From NCBI GenBank assembly GCA_036271855.1, contig DATAZV010000277.1, positions 1 through 11,202 of the forward strand: a stretch of 11,202 nt of DNA, given 5' to 3'. Below the pieces are notes generated by a model that was not told the origin of the DNA, did not search any database, and saw only the letters and a program-made list of their open reading frames with translations. The position numbers were made by a program, and so were the translations under genes. Below, piece by piece: positions 6,350-11,202 of the stretch (position 1 is its first letter; each line of letters begins with the position of its first letter). Origin of the DNA: JAQGMJ01 sp036271855. GTDB lineage: Bacteria > Pseudomonadota > Gammaproteobacteria > Burkholderiales > JAEUOS01.

Positions 6350-6370
6350 GCGCTGCTACGGTACCTACTC
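6344..6370. terminator. Possible hairpin terminator between convergent genes
   Basis: GAGTAGG (6344-6350) and CCTACTC (6364-6370) form a perfect 7-bp inverted repeat around 13 bases. It covers the DUF3124 stop codon and most of the 27-base gap to the convergent gene. No T-run follows on either strand, so intrinsic termination would be weak. Confidence 0.3.
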
Positions 6371-6376
6371 AGGCCC

Positions 6377-6934
6377 CTACTTCGCCGCCGTGTTTTCCGG
6401 CTGCAGCACCTGCAGCATCGCCGTCAGTTGGCAGGTATCGCGCTGCGCCAGCAGCCCCTTCCAGTCGAATTTTTTCGGGTCGCGCTGCGCGGCCTCAAGC
6501 GGCGTGCCTTTCGGCTTTTGCGCCGCTTCCTTGAACTCCGCGTCCTGCGCCAGGGCCTTTTGCACCTGCGGCCAGGATGTTGCGGCGAACGCGCCCGCCA
6601 CCCGCTGCGCACGCGCCTCGCGCACCAGGCCGGCGACGCGGTCCACCGTCTCCTGATTGCGGTTGGCGGCAAATTGCCCCCAGGGCAGCGCGTGCGGATT
6701 AGCCTTCAACTGCTCCATGTAGTTGGGCGGAATCTTGTCGTAGATCTTTTTCATCCCCGGCTCGTGGGTGGCGACGTATTCCGTCTCCGGCCAGTTGAGC
6801 TGGTTCATTTGCGCGGCCAGGGCGGGGCCGGTCATCGGGCTGGGGCAGAGCTTTTCCTGGGCCTGCGCCGCGCAGGCGAAGCAGGCCAGGCCGGCGGCGG
6901 CCAGCCATCGTTTGGTTTGTGCGGTGAGTTTCAT
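6377..6934 (-). CDS. Exported protein of unknown function
   Basis: I do not recognise this 185-residue protein. It has a clear Sec signal peptide: MKLTAQTKR, hydrophobic core 10-22, and a likely cleavage after AQA at 25. The mature part of about 160 residues is hydrophilic, Ala/Gln/Lys-rich and mainly helical in appearance. It has just two cysteines, C30 near its start (EKLCPSP) and C168 near its end (RDTCQL), which could form a disulfide joining the two termini in the periplasm. Other recognisable stretches are NQLNWPETEYVATHEPGMKK (44-63) and a conserved-looking NPHALPWGQFAANRNQE (79-95). The ATG at 6934 fits the signal peptide but has no good Shine-Dalgarno. It stands alone: convergent with the DUF3124 gene and separated from the efflux operon by a terminator. 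Its codon use looks like that of its neighbours. Confidence 0.8.
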   Translation of the reverse strand: MKLTAQTKRWLAAAGLACFACAAQAQEKLCPSPMTGPALAAQMNQLNWPETEYVATHEPGMKKIYDKIPPNYMEQLKANPHALPWGQFAANRNQETVDRVAGLVREARAQRVAGAFAATSWPQVQKALAQDAEFKEAAQKPKGTPLEAAQRDPKKFDWKGLLAQRDTCQLTAMLQVLQPENTAAK

Positions 6935-6967
6935 TGATGGTCTTTTGGGAATGCGCTCAACGCGCTA

Positions 6968-6980
6968 TTCTGAATCAGAA
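6968..6980. promoter_or_regulatory. 13-base palindrome upstream of the exported-protein gene
   Basis: TTCTGA (6968-6973), one central base, TCAGAA (6975-6980), 34 bases before the ATG at 6934. A second, shorter symmetric site, GGAA-TAG-TTCC, lies at 6993-7003. Both fall where a promoter and operator would be expected, but no convincing -35/-10 was seen. Confidence 0.25.
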
Positions 6981-7033
6981 CCGGTCCAAGGGGGAATAGT
7001 TCCGGTGTTGCCGCCGGGCGAATCAGCGTGCAG

Positions 7034-7068
7034 ATAAAAAAGGCGGAGGCCTTGTGGGCGCTCCGCCT
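7034..7068 (-). terminator. Rho-independent terminator of the RND efflux operon
   Basis: On the minus strand AGGCGGAG (7068-7061) pairs with CTCCGCCT (7048-7041) around a 12-base loop, followed by a run of T ending in AT (7041-7034). It lies 39 bases after the outer-membrane factor stop. It should insulate the downstream exported-protein gene. Confidence 0.88.
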
Positions 7069-7107
7069 GCGGCCCAGGCTGATCGGCCCGGGTCGTTGGT
7101 TCGGGCC

Positions 7108-8523
7108 TCAGGCCGCCGGCCAGCCGCCGCCCAGGGCCTTGATCAAATCAGCCACGGCGCTGCGCTGCGCCGCCAGCGCGTCGATGCGTGAGAGTTCGGC
7201 GGCCAGCAGGTTGCGCTCGGCATCGAGTACGTCGAGCAGGCTGGACACGCCGTTGTCGTAGCGCATGCGCGCCAGCTTGTAGGCCTTGTCCAGGCTTTGG
7301 GTACGCTGGGTCTGCGTTTCCGCCGTCTGGCGCGCGGCGCTATAGGCGGAAAGCGCGGTACGCACGTCGGCAAAGGCGCTTTGCACCGACTTCTCGTAAT
7401 TCGCCAGCGCCTCTTTTTGTTGCGCGTTGGCGTAATCTACCTGCGCGCCGAGGCGCCCGGCATTCCAGAGCGGCGCCGTCAGCCCGGCGGCGTACTGGAA
7501 AATGCGCGCGGGACCGGTGAACAAGTTGGCCAGCGCCGTGCTTTCGGTGCCGAGGTAGCCGGTGAGCGAAATGTCGGGGAAGTAGTTCGCCTTGGCCGCG
7601 CCGATACGTGCGTTGGCCGCGATCAACTGCTGCTCCGCCTGCTTCAGGTCGGGGCGGCGTTCCAGCAGGTCGGAGGGCAGGCCCGCCGGCACCGCCAGCG
7701 GGCCGTTGCCCGTCAACTCCGCGCTGACCTGGTCCATGCGCTTTTCCCACACCTCGCGCGGGCTGCGGCCCAGCAACACGGCCATGCGCGCGTCCTCGGC
7801 TTCGCGCTGGTTGCCCAGGGAGATCAGCTGCACCTTGGCCGAGTCGCGGTCGGCTTCGGTCTGGCGCACATCCAGTTCGGAAGCGACGCCGGCTGAAAAG
7901 CGCTTCGACTGCAGGTCGACGAATTGCTCGCGCGTCGCCAGGGTGCGCTGCGCCGCCTGTTCCTGGCCGCGCAGGGAGAGCAGGTTGTAATAGCTCTTTA
8001 CCACGTCGGAAGTCAGCCCCAGAAGCACGGCGTCGCGCCCCGCCTCGCTCGCCAGCAGGGTGGCGCGCGCCGCTTCCGAAGCACGCCGGTACTTGCCCCA
8101 GAAGTCGGTTTCGTAGGAAGCGTTCAGGGTCAGGCGCGTATCGTTGGTCTCGACGAAGTTCGCCGGGATCGGGAACGAGCCGACGGTGGAGGCGCGGGTG
8201 CGGTTGGTGTTGCCATTGGCAGAAATCACCGGATAACGGTCGGCATTGGTGATGGTCAGGCTGGCGCGCGCCTGCTCGATGCGCGCGGCCGCCGCCGCCA
8301 GGTCGCGGTTGTGCTCCAGCGCTTCGGCCACCAAGGTGTCCAGCGTGGTGTCGCCGTACACGCCCCACCACTTTTCCGGCGGCTTGGCCGCCACCGGGGT
8401 GGCGTCTTCCTTCTTGCCCCACAGCGAAGGCAGGTCGAACGACGGCCGTTTGTAGTCCGGGCCCACGGTGCAGGCGGAGAGCAGGGTCGCCGCCGCCAGG
8501 GCGGTCAGATATCGCTTATGCAT
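7108..8523 (-). CDS. RND efflux outer-membrane factor, NodT/OprN-type lipoprotein
   Basis: A TolC-like channel protein that lets a tripartite RND pump expel substrates across the outer membrane. The 471-residue product starts with a lipoprotein signal peptide with lipobox LLSAC (C18), followed by TVGPDYKRP, typical of NodT-family factors. Two outer-membrane efflux repeats follow, each with long alpha-helical segments: about 60-250 (DLAAAAARIEQARASL, then RFSAGVASELDVRQTEADRDSAKVQL) and 265-465 (LLERRPDLKQAEQQLIAANARIGAAKANYFPDISLTG, then MRYDNGVSSLLDVLDAERNLLAAE). These paired signatures are standard in the family. ATG at 8523 is chosen for its strong GAGGAGG site; a longer open frame to 8604 lies within the pump gene. 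Start and pump stop overlap by eight bases (ATGCATAA), which points to translational coupling. Which drugs are exported cannot be told. Confidence 0.95.
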   Translation of the reverse strand: MHKRYLTALAAATLLSACTVGPDYKRPSFDLPSLWGKKEDATPVAAKPPEKWWGVYGDTTLDTLVAEALEHNRDLAAAAARIEQARASLTITNADRYPVISANGNTNRTRASTVGSFPIPANFVETNDTRLTLNASYETDFWGKYRRASEAARATLLASEAGRDAVLLGLTSDVVKSYYNLLSLRGQEQAAQRTLATREQFVDLQSKRFSAGVASELDVRQTEADRDSAKVQLISLGNQREAEDARMAVLLGRSPREVWEKRMDQVSAELTGNGPLAVPAGLPSDLLERRPDLKQAEQQLIAANARIGAAKANYFPDISLTGYLGTESTALANLFTGPARIFQYAAGLTAPLWNAGRLGAQVDYANAQQKEALANYEKSVQSAFADVRTALSAYSAARQTAETQTQRTQSLDKAYKLARMRYDNGVSSLLDVLDAERNLLAAELSRIDALAAQRSAVADLIKALGGGWPAA

Positions 8524-11202
8524 TGCCGTCCTCCTCTTGTCTTTTTTGCGGCACATGGTGCGGATGATGGATTTCGCCGTGGTGCAGCGCGTGTTCGCGC
8601 GCATGACTGGCCTCTTCGCGGATTTCGTGCGCGGAGCGCTTTTCCCTCAAGTGGCCATCGACCAGCAGCTTGAAAAACAGCGGAATGAAAAAGATCGCCA
8701 GGAAGGTGGCGGCGAGCATGCCGCCCATCACCCCGGTACCCACCGAGGTGCGCGCGCCGGCGCCGGCGCCGTGGGAAAAAGCCAGGGGCACCACGCCCAG
8801 GATGAAGGCCATCGAGGTCATCAGGATCGGGCGAAAGCGCAGGCGCGCCGCCTCGGCTGCTGCCGCCGCCGGCGACATGCCCTCATGGTTTTTCAGCACC
8901 GCGTATTCGACGATCAGGATGGCGTTCTTGGCGGCAAGGCCGAGCAAGGTCACCAGGCCGATCTGGAAATACACGTCGTTGTTCATGTGGCGCAGGTTCA
9001 CGGCCACCAGCGCGCCGAACATGCCGAAAGGCAGCGCCAGCATCACGGAGAACGGCAGCGACCACTTTTCGTACTGCGCCGCCAGGATCAGGAACACCAT
9101 CACCACCGCCATGCCGATGGCCAGGCCGGCGGTACCGGTGGAGCGCTTTTCCTGGAACGAGGCGCCGCCCCAGTCGTAGCTGAAGTCCGCCGGCAAGCTT
9201 GCCTTGGCGACGCGCTCGACCGCGGCGATCGCCTGGCCCGAGCTGACGCCCGGCGCGCCGGAGCCGATCAGTTTCACCGCCGGCAGGTCGTTGAAGCGGT
9301 CCATGGTTTCAGGCCCCGATGAATACTTGATGGTCGCCAGCGCTGCCAGCGGCACCATGTCGCCCTTGGCAGAGCGCACCCAGGCCGAACCGAGGTCGGA
9401 AGGCGACTTGCGGAACTGCGGCTCCGCCGACATCAGCACCTGCCAGGTGCGGCCGAACTTGTTGAAGTCGTTGATATAGGCGCTGCCCATGGTGGCGGCG
9501 AGCGCGTCGAACACGGTGTTCACCGGCACGCCCAGCGCCTTCGCCTTCTCGCGGTCGACGTCGACGTAGAGCTGCGGCGTGGCCGCGCGCCACAGGGAGT
9601 TGATCATGCCCAGTTCGTGGTCCTTGGAGGCGGCGGCGAGGAATTTCTGCTTCGCCGCTTCCATCGCCTTGGCGCCGCCTTCCCCCTTGTTCTGGATGTA
9701 GAACTCGAAGCCGCCGGCATTGCCCAGACCAAAGATCGGCGGCGGCGCGAAGGCCAGTATCAGCGCCTCCTTGATGCCGCCGGTCTTCATGAAGAACTCG
9801 CCCACCAATTGCTTGGTGTCGACGCCGGGGCGCTCGTCCCAGTGTTTTTGCGTAACGAACATGGTGGCGGCGTTGTTGCGGTAGCCGCCGCCCAGGAAGT
9901 CGAAACCGGTGAACGCGATCACGTCCTGGTTGGCCGGGTTGGACTTGATGATGTCCGTCACCTGTTTGACCACGGCGTCGGTGCGCTGCAGGGAAGAGCC
10001 GTCCGGCAGGATCACCGCGGCGATGTAATAGCCCTGGTCTTCGTCCGGCACCAGGCTGCCCGGGGTGGCTTTCCACAGGAAGCCGGTAATCAGCCACATG
10101 CCGATCACCAGGAACACGCCGACAAAGGCGCGGCGGATCATCCAGATCACGCTGTCGGCATAATGGCGGGTGACGCGGCCGAACCAGTTGTTGAACCAGC
10201 GGAAAAAGCCGCGCGGTTCGCGGTGCCCGGCCTTCAGCAGCAGCACGCAGAGCGATGGCGTGAGCGTCAGCGCCACCAGGCCTGAGATCACCACCGCGAT
10301 CGAGATGGTCACCGAGAACTGGCGGAACAGCTCGCCCGTCAAGCCGCCCAAAAAGGCGATCGGCACGAACACCGCGCACAGCGTCAGCACGATGGCGATC
10401 ACCGGGCCGGTGACTTCGGTCATCGCCTTGATCGCCGCTTCGCGCGCGCTCTTTTTCTCTTCATGCATGATGCGTTCGACGTTTTCCAGCACCACGATGG
10501 CATCGTCGACCACGATACCTATCGCCAATACCATGCCGAACAAGGTGAGTGTGTTGATCGAGTAGCCGAGCAACAGCAGGCCCGAGAAGGTGCCGATCAG
10601 CGATACCGGCACCGCGATGATCGGGATCAGCGTGGCGCGCCAGTTCTGCAGGAACAGGTACACCACCAGAATCACCAGGATCATCGCCTCGCCGAGGGTC
10701 TTCACCACTTCGCGGATCGATACCTCGACGAAGCGCGTGGTGTCGTAGGGGATCGAATAATCCAGGCCCGCCGGAAAGCGCTCCTTCAAGGTGGCCAGGG
10801 TCTTTTTCACGTCCTTGGCGACGTCCAGCGCATTGGCGCCCGGCAGCAGGAAAATACCCACCAGGGTGGAAGCCTTGTTATTGGTGCGGCCGATGAAATC
10901 GTAGTCCTTGCTGCCCAGTTCGACCCGCGCCACGTCCTTCAGGCGCACCACCGTGCCGTCCGGATTGGCGCGCACGATGATCTGCTCGAACTCGTGCGGA
11001 TCGCTCATGCGCCCGCGCGTAGTCACGGTGTAGACCAGCTCCTGCTTCCCGCCGTTGGGCGACTGGCCGATCTTGCCGGCGGCGAATTGCGCGTTCTGCT
11101 CGTTGATCGCCGCGGCCAGGTCGGCGGTGGAGATTTTCAATTGCGCCATCTGGTCCGGGCGGATCCAGATGCGCATGGCGTAGTCCTTGGCGCCGAAAAT
11201 CT
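8516..11202 (-). CDS. RND multidrug efflux pump, HAE1 family (5' end outside the window)
   Basis: The inner-membrane proton-driven transporter of a tripartite efflux system. 894 residues are visible, starting at the position of about AcrB residue 177 (IFGAKDYAMRIWIRP); the first quarter, including TM1, lies beyond the right edge. The AcrB order is seen: porter sequence, YPYDTT-like IPYDTT, TM2-TM6 with VVYLFLQNWRATLIP and AIGIVVDDAIVVLENVER (proton-relay Asp pair, AcrB D407/D408, codons near 10505), LVPDEDQG, the second periplasmic loop, then TM8-TM12 with LAAKNAILIVEYA (relay Lys, AcrB K940), LRPILMTSMAFILG (Arg) and GVGTGVMGGM (Thr region). All visible relay residues are present, so the pump looks functional. 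After TM12 comes a 45-residue tail with ten histidines (8519-8653). The outer-membrane factor gene overlaps its stop. A periplasmic adaptor gene is expected upstream. Confidence 0.96.
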   Translation of the reverse strand, partial: IFGAKDYAMRIWIRPDQMAQLKISTADLAAAINEQNAQFAAGKIGQSPNGGKQELVYTVTTRGRMSDPHEFEQIIVRANPDGTVVRLKDVARVELGSKDYDFIGRTNNKASTLVGIFLLPGANALDVAKDVKKTLATLKERFPAGLDYSIPYDTTRFVEVSIREVVKTLGEAMILVILVVYLFLQNWRATLIPIIAVPVSLIGTFSGLLLLGYSINTLTLFGMVLAIGIVVDDAIVVLENVERIMHEEKKSAREAAIKAMTEVTGPVIAIVLTLCAVFVPIAFLGGLTGELFRQFSVTISIAVVISGLVALTLTPSLCVLLLKAGHREPRGFFRWFNNWFGRVTRHYADSVIWMIRRAFVGVFLVIGMWLITGFLWKATPGSLVPDEDQGYYIAAVILPDGSSLQRTDAVVKQVTDIIKSNPANQDVIAFTGFDFLGGGYRNNAATMFVTQKHWDERPGVDTKQLVGEFFMKTGGIKEALILAFAPPPIFGLGNAGGFEFYIQNKGEGGAKAMEAAKQKFLAAASKDHELGMINSLWRAATPQLYVDVDREKAKALGVPVNTVFDALAATMGSAYINDFNKFGRTWQVLMSAEPQFRKSPSDLGSAWVRSAKGDMVPLAALATIKYSSGPETMDRFNDLPAVKLIGSGAPGVSSGQAIAAVERVAKASLPADFSYDWGGASFQEKRSTGTAGLAIGMAVVMVFLILAAQYEKWSLPFSVMLALPFGMFGALVAVNLRHMNNDVYFQIGLVTLLGLAAKNAILIVEYAVLKNHEGMSPAAAAAEAARLRFRPILMTSMAFILGVVPLAFSHGAGAGARTSVGTGVMGGMLAATFLAIFFIPLFFKLLVDGHLREKRSAHEIREEASHAREHALHHGEIHHPHHVPQKRQEEDGNA

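Noticed and set aside
7340..8422. A 360-codon minus-strand open frame inside the outer-membrane factor gene, and similar frames within the RND pump gene (9309-10379)
   Set aside because: They are alternative frames of well-recognised genes, rich in Arg, Gly and Pro, with no ribosome-binding site or family likeness.
1..11202. Search for CRISPR arrays, tRNA or rRNA genes, insertion sequences, toxin-antitoxin or phage-defence genes
   Set aside because: No regularly spaced repeats, no cloverleaf seen by eye, no transposase or integrase, and every large open frame is accounted for by the listed genes.

Overview
The window is GC-rich, densely coding chromosomal DNA of ordinary proteobacterial character. 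Protein styles (a NodT-type efflux lipoprotein, an HAE1 RND pump, a DUF3124 protein, a DoxX/4,5-DOPA-dioxygenase pair) and the GC-rich codon use suggest a betaproteobacterium of the Burkholderiales, perhaps Oxalobacteraceae. That placement is inferred from sequence style only. No tRNA, rRNA, CRISPR array, insertion sequence or phage gene is visible. No intergenic gap exceeds 200 bases.

Left part (2-3436, minus strand): a compact osmotic-stress operon in the order otsB, a small mechanosensitive channel (MscS family), otsA. OtsA makes trehalose-6-phosphate and OtsB dephosphorylates it to trehalose. The channel gene sits between them, 13 bases after otsB and overlapping otsA by 25 bases. So the accumulation route for a compatible solute and a likely pressure-release valve share one transcript. 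The leader of this operon holds a perfect inverted repeat (GTAGGA-N4-TCCTAC), a CCCCTAGGGG palindrome and a hairpin that buries the otsB start codon.

Middle (3564-6349): a strong rho-independent terminator ends a minus-strand pair, doxX followed by a DODA/YgiD-type extradiol dioxygenase. Divergent from doxX, on the plus strand, lies a calcineurin-type metallophosphoesterase with a DUF3124 secreted protein 10 bases behind it. The 150-base divergent region contains a 7-bp inverted repeat in the doxX leader that looks like an operator.

Right part (6377-11202, minus strand): an unrecognised exported protein of 185 residues stands alone. Upstream of it, and ended by its own terminator, is an RND multidrug efflux operon. 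The visible genes are the inner-membrane HAE1 pump (cut by the window edge; its first ~177 residues are missing) and the outer-membrane factor, overlapping by 8 bases. The periplasmic adaptor gene is expected beyond the right edge. The pump has an unusual histidine-rich C-terminal tail.

I did not find a clearly new system. The most interesting items are the otsB-mscS-otsA arrangement with its structured leader, the operator-like repeats, the uncharacterised exported protein and the His-rich pump tail.
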